A stretch of 44,075 nucleotides of DNA from CAIVAT01 sp964455285 (GCA_964455285.1 CAYVVG010000026.1:1-44075), one strand, 5' to 3'; positions 22,546 to 32,115 are shown, counted from the stretch's first letter. A program made the numbers and translations. Notes: a model not told the origin generated them from the sequence alone.

Positions 22546-23904
22546 TTATTTTTGAATTGTCATCAACTCCGAATAAATTGTATCGTCGGCTATTACCCTG
22601 GCTAAATATACTCCTACAGGTATCTGCAGGTTCAATTCATGGTCATTATTTAAAAGGTTTTTGGAGAAAATTATCTGTCCTTGCATGTTGAATATACTCA
22701 CAAGCAATGAATGATGAGTTCTATCGCCAATGTCAAAGTGAATATTGCCTGAACTTGGATTGGGAAAGACTTTGAAATACGCATTTTTCCCTGATTTCGA
22801 GGTAATTTCAACAGTGGGATCTACATATATTTCAACCCTTGATTGGGGAATCCCTATTGGAGGAGAAGTGTAGGTAAAGCCTCCTGCGATCAGCATGGCC
22901 GTATCCACCGCCACCACTGTATGATTATTCAGGCGGTTTGGTAATGTCATGACCGACCAAACACCTGTCAAAGGATCGTAAACGTCAATTATATCACTAT
23001 CTGTTACCCATTCTCCATTCTGAAAAGTACCTCCTCCAACGAAATATGCTTTCCCATTAACGGCAACAGCTTGATGAGTTGCAAATCCCCGGGCAAGCGA
23101 AAGACTATCTGTTATCCATGTATCGGTTGCATAATCATAAATATCTACCCGGTTGGAGGGGACACCATTGGCGGTCATTCCTCCTGCGAAAAGCACCTTG
23201 TTCCCAACAGTGCAGGCCCCAATAAAACCTCTTGCCTGCGACAGGCTCGCCGTGTCCCATGTACCGGTACTGAAGTTATAGATATCCACGCGGCTATACC
23301 AGGAAGTGAGCGCAACCGTGCCTCCTGCAAAAAATGCCAAATCACTCACTTTGGCACAACCCATATTGCCCCTGGGTATTGAAAGGTTTGTTGTTGACCA
23401 TTGATCAGTATTCATATTATAAACATCCACTGCATCAAAAGATGTACTTGGAGGTACATCATGTCCGCCGGCAAAAAGAATCAGGCTGTCATTGCTAACA
23501 GCCGACAGATCAAAACGCGGGATTGAAAGGTTCTCTACAATCCAAACACCCGTTAAGGTATTATAAATATCGACTGTTGAAAAAATCCCTGGTAGTCCAG
23601 AAAGTCGTCCACCGGCAAAAAAAACCTTGCTCCCACAGGTAACACCATTTGTAAGTGTTCTGGCAACCGAAATGGAGTCCAATCGCCATTCCCCGGTTTT
23701 CATGTTATAGATTTCAACTTTTTTACTGGCTACCCATGAAGTGCCTGTCTTAATTGATCCTCCGGCGTAATAAGCCTTTTCCCCGGCTACGGCTCCACCC
23801 ATTTGTATTGTGGCAGCCGATAAATATGTCGTTGTCCACTGTCCATAAGAAAAATGAAAACAACTTATAAGAAGGATTGCTGAAAGTAAAAGTTTTGTTC
23901 TCAT
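22546..23904 (-). CDS. Secreted Kelch-repeat protein with T9SS sorting domain
   Basis: A 452-residue exported protein. A signal peptide (about 1-21, ending FSYG before QW) is followed by about seven Kelch blades (about 25-355), each with paired glycines and a tyrosine/tryptophan pattern such as VFFAGGRL...VDIYNTLTGVW or VLFAGGMT...VDIYDYATDTW. The final 80 residues (about 372-452) form a type A T9SS C-terminal domain: YFKVFPNPSSGNIHFDI, then SIFNMQGQIIFSKNL, then PVGVYLARV. It is therefore expected on the cell surface or outside. The ligand is unknown. Composition is AT-rich relative to the nuo operon. Confidence 0.9.
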   Translation of the reverse strand: MRTKLLLSAILLISCFHFSYGQWTTTYLSAATIQMGGAVAGEKAYYAGGSIKTGTSWVASKKVEIYNMKTGEWRLDSISVARTLTNGVTCGSKVFFAGGRLSGLPGIFSTVDIYNTLTGVWIVENLSIPRFDLSAVSNDSLILFAGGHDVPPSTSFDAVDVYNMNTDQWSTTNLSIPRGNMGCAKVSDLAFFAGGTVALTSWYSRVDIYNFSTGTWDTASLSQARGFIGACTVGNKVLFAGGMTANGVPSNRVDIYDYATDTWITDSLSLARGFATHQAVAVNGKAYFVGGGTFQNGEWVTDSDIIDVYDPLTGVWSVMTLPNRLNNHTVVAVDTAMLIAGGFTYTSPPIGIPQSRVEIYVDPTVEITSKSGKNAYFKVFPNPSSGNIHFDIGDRTHHSLLVSIFNMQGQIIFSKNLLNNDHELNLQIPVGVYLARVIADDTIYSELMTIQK

Positions 23905-24201
23905 GGTTGTAAATATTTAAGGTTATCGATTTTGACGGAAGCCGGCAGGCTGCTGACTTGCTAAAAACAAAAATATAACCCTCTCAAGGTCAAAATGAGC
24001 TCATTACGAGAACGATGTGGACTGTTTAGTGAACGTTGGCCACTTCCCTTTTTCCGCAGGAATCCCGCGTGCCGTCGCCACGCAGGTTGTTCCAGGTGAA
24101 GGACCTGTTTCCTGCCTGCAGGAGCAGTTTGACATTTAAAGAGGGAATAGAAGAAGGAAAAATCGGATGCGTTTATTGAGAACTGTTTGCGAATATAGTA
24201 C
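23905..24201. other. Spacer with a -7 box and an unexplained open stretch
   Basis: On the minus strand TATTTTTG (23968-23975) fits TAnnTTTG and could start the Kelch transcript with a 60-nt leader. Further right, from about 24175 down to a stop at 24026-24028, the minus strand has an open frame that reads LLLQAGNRSFTWNNLRGDGT and then ends REVANVH. It is GC-richer than its surroundings and protein-like but has no start or recognised family, so it may be a remnant of a mobile or duplicated sequence. Confidence 0.35.
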
Positions 24202-25392
24202 TTAGTATAAAAAACCAAACAACCACAACGGAATGCGATTGAGTGAGCCTGATTCAAGATCATCCAGTGCAAGAAAAGCATTCTCATTTTCTTTAATCTG
24301 GCTTTGGTCTTTATTTTTTCCGCCGATTTCAAAAATGTATTTATCATCAACCTGAAAATCGCCTTGTTTTGGATATTTTACTGCATGATCCACGGATAAT
24401 TGATTGACAAAAAATGTTTCCCTTACGTTTCCTTTGTTTGTCCCCGGTTCTCCCAGCGCGAAAAGCAGGTTTGGATTTGACATGTAAATCTTCTCAGGTT
24501 TGGTGAGCATGCTTATTCCTTTTGATTCGGTATAGATCATAATGATCAGTCCTGCATCAGCCAGATAGTGCAGATAATTTTTCAGGGTATTGCGTGCAAT
24601 CCCGGTACGTTCGGCAAGTTTTACAATATTGGGTTTGAATGGAACACTCCGGCTTATGATATAAAGCAGCTGCTTTATTTTATCAATTTTCGAATAATCA
24701 ATTTCTGCCATGTACGGAAGATCTCCTTCAAGTATGACATTGACAATTTCTTTAAGCCGTAATGGATAGGTAGCGCTGTTTTCGGATGCGAAAGGAAAAT
24801 AACCGTATTGCAGGTATTCATTGAACTTTTGAATGGGCTTGATCCTGGCCCAAACCGTTTCGGCCAGATGTTGGTGGTCATCCAGGATCTGGGGAAGTGT
24901 AAAAACCTGGAATTCAGGTCCCCCGGTGTAATGGATATATTCGCGTAAGGAAAGTCCTTGCATGGAATAGATTACTGCACGTCTCGAAAGATCACCCCGG
25001 GAAGACTCCATGCGCAACATAGACGAACCGGTGAAGATAATTTTTAATTCCGGGTACCTGTCATAGGCATTTTTAAGCTCTTTTGCCCAGTTTTCATAGT
25101 GATGCACCTCGTCGACCAATAATATATTGCCCCCGTTTTTTACGAAAGCATCCGCTGTTTCAAGAAATGAATTTTCAGTGAAATACAGATCGTCAAGTGA
25201 AATATAAAGGGCATTTTTATCATGGAGACGCAACTTCAAATATTGAAGAAGAAGCGTTGTTTTACCAACCCCTCTTGCGCCTTTAATGCCAATCATCCGG
25301 TCGGGCTCATCAAATTTTCCAATGATTTTTCTTACAAAATCTACTTTTACCGATGATTTGAGCTTAGCTGAAATCTCATACAAAACATCCAT
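24202..25392 (-). CDS. AAA+ ATPase with DUF4143 domain
   Basis: A 396-residue protein of the AAA_14/DUF4143 family. Walker A is GARGVGKTT (38-46), Walker B is NILLVDEVHHYE (89-100), and FTGSSMLRMESSRGDLSRR shows the sensor-1 serine/threonine and arginine region. The C-terminal half has the winged-helix and DUF4143 layout, including LAERTGIARNTLKNYLHYL, and ends IPLWLFGFLY. These are widespread, mobile bacterial ATPases of unsettled role, often linked to toxin-antitoxin or defence loci. It is flanked upstream by a -7 box and an 18-bp palindrome, suggesting self-regulation. Confidence 0.9.
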   Translation of the reverse strand: MDVLYEISAKLKSSVKVDFVRKIIGKFDEPDRMIGIKGARGVGKTTLLLQYLKLRLHDKNALYISLDDLYFTENSFLETADAFVKNGGNILLVDEVHHYENWAKELKNAYDRYPELKIIFTGSSMLRMESSRGDLSRRAVIYSMQGLSLREYIHYTGGPEFQVFTLPQILDDHQHLAETVWARIKPIQKFNEYLQYGYFPFASENSATYPLRLKEIVNVILEGDLPYMAEIDYSKIDKIKQLLYIISRSVPFKPNIVKLAERTGIARNTLKNYLHYLADAGLIIMIYTESKGISMLTKPEKIYMSNPNLLFALGEPGTNKGNVRETFFVNQLSVDHAVKYPKQGDFQVDDKYIFEIGGKNKDQSQIKENENAFLALDDLESGSLNRIPLWLFGFLY

Positions 25393-25411
25393 ATTTGATC
25401 AATTAAGATGA

Positions 25412-25419
25412 CAAATATA
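25412..25419 (-). promoter_or_regulatory. -7 promoter box of the DUF4143 ATPase gene
   Basis: Minus-strand TATATTTG matches TAnnTTTG and lies 20 bp before the ATG. No TTTG element is seen at the usual -33 distance, which is instead occupied by a palindrome. Confidence 0.45.
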
Positions 25420-25428
25420 AGCAATATT

Positions 25429-25446
25429 TGGTTAATTGATTAACCA
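25429..25446. promoter_or_regulatory. Palindromic operator candidate
   Basis: TGGTTAATTGATTAACCA has perfect 8-bp arms around a 2-bp centre. It sits 10-27 bases upstream of the -7 box of the ATPase gene, where a dimeric regulator would affect transcription. The binding protein is unknown. Confidence 0.45.
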
Positions 25447-25478
25447 TTATTTGTTTTGTAAAATTATTTTTCAAGCCG

Positions 25479-27539
25479 TTAAAGAAATTCCCTTACGGGG
25501 ATCCCAAATTCCACCCTTGTACCAATTCTCTGTCCATCAGGATCCTTGAGGTCAATAATCTCCATCCTGATCTTCTTTTTCAGCTTTTTGTTGAGGGCAT
25601 TCAGGCGGTCGCGGGTGATGGATGTGGCCATGGAGCGGTGCCGGGATGTTTGTTTTGATTCAATTTCCTGCGCTTTCTCGCGTCCTACGCCATCATCTTC
25701 TACCTCAAACCGTATAAGGTCATCCTGTAAATGAAAGCGCACATTGATGTGGCCCGGAGTTTCTTTGTGTTTGATGCCATGTTCGATGGCATTTTCAATA
25801 AAGGGCTGCGCGAGCATCGGCGGGATCCGCATGTCCTCTTCATCGATCATCTCATCCACCGTGATTTTATAGTCAAATTTCCCGGCATACCTTACCTTTT
25901 GCAGTTCAAGATAATTTTCGATAGTACTGATCTCCTTCTCAATCAGCACATACTCCTCTGTTGAGTTATCGAGGATATTCCTGACCAGCTGGGAGAACCG
26001 GGAAAGGTAGATGCTGGCCTGGTCGGAATGTTCATTGATCACGAAATTCTGGATGCTGGCGAGGGAATTAAAGATGAAATGTGGGTTCATCTGGGCCCTG
26101 AGCAGCCGCTGCTCCATATTTACCGACTGTTGTTCTGCCCTGAGTTTTCTTCGCTGAAAGATTAGCAGCAGAATCAGGCTGACCAACAAAATACCTGCAC
26201 CTGAACTGATGAAAACCAGCCTGCTCCTGGATAATTTCATCTGTTTCAACTCATTGTCCTTCGCAAGGATAGTGATTTTCTGATCCTGGCGTTGGGCTTC
26301 ATCTTCGGCAATCATCAGATCGATCTGTTTCCCTTGCTGGGATGCATACATGGAATCTCTTGTCTGGTACGTCAGCTGGAGATAATGAATTGCGTCCAGG
26401 TATTCTGCTTTGGCTACAGCCAGCCTGAATCGAAACTGGTTCATGTGATATTTTGAACGCATTGCCATAAAATAGTCCATGATCTTACCAATAGCATTGG
26501 TAAGGGCGCCCTGTGCCGGTGTGGATTTCCATTCGCGGAAAAAGAAATCATTCAGTCTGTCTCCACAGAGGTCCAGGTGGTCTTTTGCTTCAGCATATCG
26601 CGTTGCATTCAGATCGAGCATCGCCAGGTCGATGAGGACCGCCGCCTGCAGGTAACCGCAATTGAATTCCCGGCTGGCTTTAAATGCTTTTTCATAATAA
26701 TGCCCTGCAAGTGAAAGGTCCCCGGTCACTTTATAAAACGGGGTGAACCAGTCATAATAGTTACCCAGACATAGATTGATGATCGTTATCAGCCCATCGT
26801 GTTTAATTTCAGATGCCAAAGCCATTGCTGAATCACAGTAATTCATCGCCTTATGTTTTTCCGCCGGTGATATTTTACTGACCGTATAAAACCCCGCGAT
26901 CTGCGCAAGTGAGTACCCCTCTTTATAACGATCGTGATATTTTCGTGAATGATCCAGCATTTTATAACCATAAAATAAAGCGCTATCAGCAGGCCCGTAT
27001 TTTAAAAAGAACATCGTCATACTCATTGCATCGTAAACATCGTAAAAGGACAGATCATTCCCCGCTGACTGATAATACCCGAGTGCCTTGCGGTAATAGC
27101 CGGTTGCTTTGTCGGCCCTCAGGATCGCGAAATTAATATGGCCCATCATCATGTTCAAATCGCCAAGCTCTTTCTTATACTGGCCTTTTTCCAAGATCGG
27201 TTGTGCTGATAAATACGATACAAAGGCGTTTTTAAAATCCAGTTTGTAATAGTATGCATTACCTGAATTATATCTTGCCAATCCGATACCTTTCTGATAC
27301 CCGGTATTGGCCGCCAGGCGTGCTGCCCGGGAAGAAAAAAAGATTCCTGAATCGAAATTCAGCGGTGCATAGCAGGAGGCGAGTTCATTCAGGATATCAA
27401 CCTGTTTTTCTATGCCGGCCCCTTTCATTATTTTTTGCAGGCTGTCAATCTGACGATGGAACCGGAAGGGAAAACCGGTTTGGGAAAAAAGAATACCGTG
27501 TGATATCAGAAAAGAAAAAAGAAGCACAATATTCCGCAT
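25479..27539 (-). CDS. LytS-like sensor histidine kinase with periplasmic TPR domain
   Basis: A 686-residue kinase of the His_kinase (LytS/YehU) class. It has a signal peptide-like N-terminus (about 1-19), a large periplasmic TPR-like helical region (about 25-420), one membrane helix (about 440-462, FISSGAGILLVSLILLLIF), and the kinase core. RAQMNPHFIFNSLASIQNFV carries the phosphoacceptor histidine near residue 490; ATP-binding motifs follow as PPMLAQPFIENAIEHGIKHK and EVEDDGVGREKA. It partners with the LytTR regulator encoded 14 bp upstream in the same orientation. Confidence 0.92.
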   Translation of the reverse strand: MRNIVLLFSFLISHGILFSQTGFPFRFHRQIDSLQKIMKGAGIEKQVDILNELASCYAPLNFDSGIFFSSRAARLAANTGYQKGIGLARYNSGNAYYYKLDFKNAFVSYLSAQPILEKGQYKKELGDLNMMMGHINFAILRADKATGYYRKALGYYQSAGNDLSFYDVYDAMSMTMFFLKYGPADSALFYGYKMLDHSRKYHDRYKEGYSLAQIAGFYTVSKISPAEKHKAMNYCDSAMALASEIKHDGLITIINLCLGNYYDWFTPFYKVTGDLSLAGHYYEKAFKASREFNCGYLQAAVLIDLAMLDLNATRYAEAKDHLDLCGDRLNDFFFREWKSTPAQGALTNAIGKIMDYFMAMRSKYHMNQFRFRLAVAKAEYLDAIHYLQLTYQTRDSMYASQQGKQIDLMIAEDEAQRQDQKITILAKDNELKQMKLSRSRLVFISSGAGILLVSLILLLIFQRRKLRAEQQSVNMEQRLLRAQMNPHFIFNSLASIQNFVINEHSDQASIYLSRFSQLVRNILDNSTEEYVLIEKEISTIENYLELQKVRYAGKFDYKITVDEMIDEEDMRIPPMLAQPFIENAIEHGIKHKETPGHINVRFHLQDDLIRFEVEDDGVGREKAQEIESKQTSRHRSMATSITRDRLNALNKKLKKKIRMEIIDLKDPDGQRIGTRVEFGIPVREFL

Positions 27540-27553
27540 ATTTCAGCTTTTTA

Positions 27554-28306
27554 CTACTTCGCCATTTCATCCAGCAATCCCAGCATCTCCTCCCGCTTCC
27601 TCGATGCCACCGGGATCTTCATGTCATTGGTCAGAATAATATATCCGCCATCCTGCTTTTCAAATCGCTTGATGTGTGACAGGTTGATCAGGTGGGATTT
27701 ATGAACGCGGTAAAAGCCGTACCCTGTAAGCATTTCTTCGTATTCCTTCAGTGTTTTTGCCACCATGATGTGTTCACCGTCGGTCGTGTTAAAGGTGGTA
27801 TAGCAACTTTCGGATTCAAGGCTGACAATGTTTTTCAGCTCCAGCAGGTGGATCTGGCCGGTCGTTTTTACAATGATCTTCTTATCCTGCCTGGCAACAG
27901 ATTTCAGGTTCTCAAATAATGCATTCATCTGCAGGTTGATATGATCCCTGATCAGGAAGGCGGCCCGGTCGACAGCGGCGATAAGATGTTCGGGGTTGAC
28001 TGGCTTCAGGAGGTAATCCACTGCACTGAAGCGGAAGGCCTGCAAAGCAAACTGATCGAAGGCTGTAACAAAAATGATTTGAAAATCGATCCGGGATAAG
28101 GATTGCAGCAGATCGAATCCGGTACCGTCATTCATCTGTATATCAAGCAAAACAAGGCCGGGATGCTGATCACGGATAACCCTGATACCATCGGCAACGC
28201 CAATGGCAGTGCCTGCAACCATAACCTGCGGACAATATCTCGCCAATAACTTAACGAGCGAATCGCGGACATGCTCTTCGTCATCGATAACTACAACTCT
28301 TATCAT
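27554..28306 (-). CDS. LytTR-family response regulator
   Basis: A 250-residue regulator. The receiver domain (about 1-120) has Asp8/Asp9, phosphoacceptor Asp55 (LVLLDIQMNDGTG), a Thr in FVTAFD and the lysine of LLKPVNPEHL. The LytTR DNA-binding domain (about 145-245) shows VSLESESCYTTFNTTDGEH, then YGFYRVHKSHLINLSHI and MKIPVASRKREEML. It is the first gene of a two-gene unit with the LytS-like kinase. Its targets are unknown. Confidence 0.94.
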   Translation of the reverse strand: MIRVVVIDDEEHVRDSLVKLLARYCPQVMVAGTAIGVADGIRVIRDQHPGLVLLDIQMNDGTGFDLLQSLSRIDFQIIFVTAFDQFALQAFRFSAVDYLLKPVNPEHLIAAVDRAAFLIRDHINLQMNALFENLKSVARQDKKIIVKTTGQIHLLELKNIVSLESESCYTTFNTTDGEHIMVAKTLKEYEEMLTGYGFYRVHKSHLINLSHIKRFEKQDGGYIILTNDMKIPVASRKREEMLGLLDEMAK

Positions 28307-28401
28307 GGTCTTTTACCTGATAATAAGAATTGTGAAAGATACAATAATTACATTTTAGAAGCAACTTCCGCCCGGAGTCGCACAATTAAAATTAAAACAA
28401 A

Positions 28402-28409
28402 TACCTTTG
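28402..28409 (+). promoter_or_regulatory. -7 promoter box of the EFR1-like gene
   Basis: TACCTTTG is an exact TAnnTTTG match, ending 12 bp before the ATG at 28422. A TTG at 28407 inside this box could be read as a start but is unlikely, because it lies within the promoter. Confidence 0.5.
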
Positions 28410-28421
28410 AATGCAACAATC

Positions 28422-29459
28422 ATGGAGCAACCTCTTTTTATCTACTTCTTTTCCGGCACGGGCAACGCCCGGAATGTCGCGAAATGGTTTGCCGGAGTGG
28501 CACAAGAAAGGGGCATCCCCTGTGAAACCGTCAACATCGCGAACACCGACCGGCCCCCGGATAAGCCCGTTACCGGCTCATTGACCGGATTTGTCTCCCC
28601 CACGCATGGATTCAACTACCCCCCGGCGATGATCTATTTCATTTTCCGTTTCCCGCGGGCGAACGGGCAACGGGTATTCCTGATGAACACCCGCGCGGGG
28701 CTGAAGCTGTCGAAATGGTTCCTCCCCGGGCTGAGCGGGCTGGCACTCTGGTTCTCGGCGCTGGTTTTGCTGTGCAAGGGCTACCGGATCGCCGGAATGC
28801 GCTCCATCGACCTGCCCTCCAACTGGATCTCGCTGCACCCCGGGGTGAGGGAAAAGGTGGTGGAATCGATCTTTGACCACTGCAAGGCGATCACGACCCG
28901 TTTTGCGGGGAAGATCCTCGACGGGAAAAGGGTGTTCACGGCGTTTCGCGACATCGTTCAGGACCTCCTCATTTCGCCCATTGCCATCGGTTATTTCTTT
29001 GTCGGCCGGTTCATCCTGGCAAAATCCTACTATGCCTCCGAAAAATGCGACCATTGCGGTATCTGCATATCCGGCTGCCCGGTGAAGGCGATCCTGACAG
29101 TCGACGGGCGCCCGTTCTGGTCGTACCGCTGCGAAAGCTGCATGCGTTGCATGAACACCTGCCCGAAGCGGGCTATCGAAACGGCGCACGGCTACATCAT
29201 CGGCATCATGTGCCTGCTCAACATGGGCATCATGGCCTGGTTCTGGCAGGGGGTCGGCCGCTTCGTCACGATCCCTGCGGACAACGGCTGGGCGCAAACG
29301 GCCGTCACCCTCACCGGATGGGTCCTGACCTTTTTCGTAATGGTCGTATCCTACCGGATCTTTCATTACCTGCTCAGGGTTCCGGGGATAAGAGAGCTCT
29401 TTTATTATACTTCCGCCACCCGGCTGGCTTTCTGGAGAAGGTACCGGGCGCCGAAATGA
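28422..29459 (+). CDS. EFR1-like flavodoxin/ferredoxin protein with membrane segments
   Basis: A 345-residue redox protein. The N-terminus has the flavodoxin phosphate-binding loop FFSGTGNARNVAKWF (about 9-23). Two [4Fe-4S] motifs follow: Cys209, 212, 215, 219 (CDHCGICISGCP) and Cys237, 240, 243, 247 (CESCMRCMNTCP). Hydrophobic stretches occur near 105-125, 184-200, 258-275 and 290-315, the last two after the clusters. Typical EFR1 proteins are about 260 residues and soluble, so the C-terminal helices are an unusual addition and suggest membrane attachment. It probably carries electrons between flavodoxin/ferredoxin-type donors and membrane partners. It is divergent from the LytTR regulator and convergent with the peptidase gene. 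Confidence 0.85.
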   Translation: MEQPLFIYFFSGTGNARNVAKWFAGVAQERGIPCETVNIANTDRPPDKPVTGSLTGFVSPTHGFNYPPAMIYFIFRFPRANGQRVFLMNTRAGLKLSKWFLPGLSGLALWFSALVLLCKGYRIAGMRSIDLPSNWISLHPGVREKVVESIFDHCKAITTRFAGKILDGKRVFTAFRDIVQDLLISPIAIGYFFVGRFILAKSYYASEKCDHCGICISGCPVKAILTVDGRPFWSYRCESCMRCMNTCPKRAIETAHGYIIGIMCLLNMGIMAWFWQGVGRFVTIPADNGWAQTAVTLTGWVLTFFVMVVSYRIFHYLLRVPGIRELFYYTSATRLAFWRRYRAPK

Positions 29460-29472
29460 CCGGGACCGAAAA

Positions 29473-32115
29473 CTACTCCGTTTCGAACGTCAGGGTTCCG
29501 TTGACCACCAGCGATTTATTCGTAGCTACCGTCAGGGTTGCTCCCGACTTGACGGTCAGATTGTTGCACACGGCCGGATTTTCGGCGGGCTGATTCACCA
29601 CCGGGTCATTGGCGACATCGGGAATGATCACATTTTGCGACGCCGTCGGAACCGTTCCACCGGCCCAGTTCCCCGGGGTGTTCCAGTCGGTGCTGACCGC
29701 CCCTGTCCAGGTCGGGCCGTATGTCGCCGTGACCGAAACATTATCGAATCCCCAGTAGTATTCATAGGAACCGGTGAAGTTCCATCTGAACAGAACCTGG
29801 GAATATCCGGCCGCCCCGGGAATAACCATGCTGAAGTGTTCCGGGTTTACCGTAAAGGTCGTGGTCCACTGGTCGAGGGTAGTCCAGCTCGCTCCGTTGT
29901 TTGTGCTGTACGACACCGAAGCCACGGAGGATGTGTACTGCCTGAAGAAATGGTCGAACTCCAGGGTCACAGTGGTATAGTCGGTGAAGTCGAAAACCGG
30001 GGATATGAGGTCGGCATCCTGGTAACCCGACGCCCCGTAAGCGTCGCTGTTCAGGTAAGCGTAGTTGCCGTCAAGGGCGGGTGAATACCAGCCGAAGGCC
30101 TCGTCAATCCGCCCGAATTGCCAAATCTCGCCCGTCGCGGCATGGTCGGCCTGTGTCCAGCACAAAGGGATGTTTGTCCAGTAAAAATCCTGTGCATAGG
30201 GAGGATCATGAGCCCCGCACAGGGTGGTCCCGTTGTTAATGATTCCGGAGGAATAAACATCTCCCGTCATCACCGACCAGGCTTTGTAATAATAGGTTGT
30301 TTGCGGGAAGAGGCCGGTATGGCTGAAGCTGAGTCCCGATCCGTTATAGATCACCGTCCCCCCGCCGGTGAGGGAGCTGCCGGGAGCATAGGAGGTCCCG
30401 TTCACCGGGTTGCCGAAAGAATTGACCGCATTCACGGCAATCATCACGGGGCTGTTGGAAGGATTTTTGGTCCATGACAGGTTCATCTGGGTGGAACTTG
30501 CCGGTGTGACCGTAAGACTTCCCGGCCGGTTTCCATCGCAGCCGATCACGCAAAACACGATATTGCCCCCGTTCTCTTCGATGTCGATGAAGGCTTTGCC
30601 CGTGTTGTTCCCCGCCCACGATTTCTGGCTGGGGACCGTCGCATCGCTGAAGGTTGTGACGTTTCCCGATCCCGGCCAGGGACAGGCATCCGTCTGGATG
30701 TTCGATACGGAGCTCAGCATGATCCCGTTGGCCGTAGACGAACCCGCCGACATCGGGTACATTCCCTGGTGGGGGCCGGCATTGATGGAATAGGTGTTCG
30801 AGGCAATGTAATCGCCATCGACATGGTAGATCAGCATCCCGTGGCCCGGACAGTATGCGTTGAAACCGGTAAGTTGTTTGTTTTCACACAGATAATACTC
30901 GCCAGGCGTCGTTGTGTTGACCTGGATCACATCCGGGTAATAAACGATATCGCGCAATGTGATGTCGGCATTGGAACTCACCACCGTGGCTGTGATCCAC
31001 AGGTACACTTTCGATTTGGTGTAGGCATTGTGTTGCGCCGGGGTGTCTCCGCCGTTGTTCCATGATCCGCCGGCCATCAGGTCCCATGATCCGGTACCGT
31101 CGTACTGCCCGTTGGTGCTGTAATCTGTGTCGTAATAATCGGGAGCTCCGAGCGAATGGCCGAACTCATGGCAGATCACCCCGATGGCGGTGATTGTTGT
31201 CCCGCTGTTTCCGCGCAATTCACAGGAACAGGCGTACCTGGCGATCGACCTGCCGTCGAGCGTGACCGGTGAAATATACCCTGCATGCGCCCAGATCGCA
31301 TCGGCGCCGCCACCGGCCTCTTCGCCGTACCCGGCATAGATCACATAGATGCCATCGACAGCCCCGTCGTTGTCGTTGTCAAAATCGGCATAGTTCACTG
31401 CCGGGTCGGCCAGGTAAACGGCTTCGGTGATCAGTTCTCCGGCACGGTAATCATCCCAGGGGGTGTTGGTCCCGTAATAGGCCATGTCATGAGCCGCCGT
31501 ATAAGGGCCCACGACCGTTGTGTTGAGCGTGAATTGCCCGTAAGAATTTTCCAGGTACACATCCCGTACGCTTCCCGTGGCGTTCCCCGCATTGTATCCC
31601 GCCTGGTTCATCAGGTTGTTGAAATCGGTCTGTGTTTTGCTGAAGGCCAGATCGGTGTATCCGACCAGGATCACCAGCAGATTGTTCACCCCGGTATGGT
31701 TGAATCCCGTGGTGGCGCCGGGTTGCCGCTGTTTTCCCATCGATCTCAGGTATCCGGCCTGCTGCCGGCTGTACCGGAGATTTTTCTCCGTTCGCGATAA
31801 CAGCGAAATTTCCGGCAAATCCCGTTCGCCGGCATCATGGGCCAGCATGCCTGAGGTTGTCAGATCGCCGTTTACGGCCCGTACGGCATATTCCCAATAA
31901 CCCGCACTGTTCCGCAAAAGGGTGTAGTGGTCGGGGGTTTCCGCCCACCTGACGTATTCATCCCCCATCATGCGGAGTGTCACGACATAGCCGTCGGATT
32001 GTCTGAATTCGAAGGGGACGGGCGAAGCCTGTACAGCATATGCACGGTTCACAGGATTCAGGGTCATCGCCGACAGGAGAGCGATCATGAAAAGGGTGCT
32101 GTTGGGAATTCTCAT
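29473..32115 (-). CDS. Secreted M6-family metallopeptidase
   Basis: From the ATG at 32115 the protein has 880 residues: a signal peptide (about 1-27, ending NRAYA), a propeptide, and an M6 (immune inhibitor A-like) zinc peptidase with HEFGHSLGAPDYYD (316-329; His316, Glu317, His320 and Asp326). DFDNDNDGAVDG is a calcium-type loop. After it come a Fn3-like segment (SWTKNPSNSPVMIAV...), a MAM/cleaved-adhesin-like domain (SPVFDFTDYTTVTLEFDHFF...) and a short beta module (WTGAVSTDWNTPGNW... to the end). The protein stops there, without the T9SS domain that would be expected. A 50-residue N-terminal extension in the open frame is rejected because the internal start gives a clean signal peptide. 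Confidence 0.9.
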   Translation of the reverse strand: MRIPNSTLFMIALLSAMTLNPVNRAYAVQASPVPFEFRQSDGYVVTLRMMGDEYVRWAETPDHYTLLRNSAGYWEYAVRAVNGDLTTSGMLAHDAGERDLPEISLLSRTEKNLRYSRQQAGYLRSMGKQRQPGATTGFNHTGVNNLLVILVGYTDLAFSKTQTDFNNLMNQAGYNAGNATGSVRDVYLENSYGQFTLNTTVVGPYTAAHDMAYYGTNTPWDDYRAGELITEAVYLADPAVNYADFDNDNDGAVDGIYVIYAGYGEEAGGGADAIWAHAGYISPVTLDGRSIARYACSCELRGNSGTTITAIGVICHEFGHSLGAPDYYDTDYSTNGQYDGTGSWDLMAGGSWNNGGDTPAQHNAYTKSKVYLWITATVVSSNADITLRDIVYYPDVIQVNTTTPGEYYLCENKQLTGFNAYCPGHGMLIYHVDGDYIASNTYSINAGPHQGMYPMSAGSSTANGIMLSSVSNIQTDACPWPGSGNVTTFSDATVPSQKSWAGNNTGKAFIDIEENGGNIVFCVIGCDGNRPGSLTVTPASSTQMNLSWTKNPSNSPVMIAVNAVNSFGNPVNGTSYAPGSSLTGGGTVIYNGSGLSFSHTGLFPQTTYYYKAWSVMTGDVYSSGIINNGTTLCGAHDPPYAQDFYWTNIPLCWTQADHAATGEIWQFGRIDEAFGWYSPALDGNYAYLNSDAYGASGYQDADLISPVFDFTDYTTVTLEFDHFFRQYTSSVASVSYSTNNGASWTTLDQWTTTFTVNPEHFSMVIPGAAGYSQVLFRWNFTGSYEYYWGFDNVSVTATYGPTWTGAVSTDWNTPGNWAGGTVPTASQNVIIPDVANDPVVNQPAENPAVCNNLTVKSGATLTVATNKSLVVNGTLTFETE

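Noticed and set aside
28407..28421. TTG start for the EFR1-like gene
   Set aside because: It lies inside the -7 promoter box; the ATG at 28422 gives the normal flavodoxin N-terminus.
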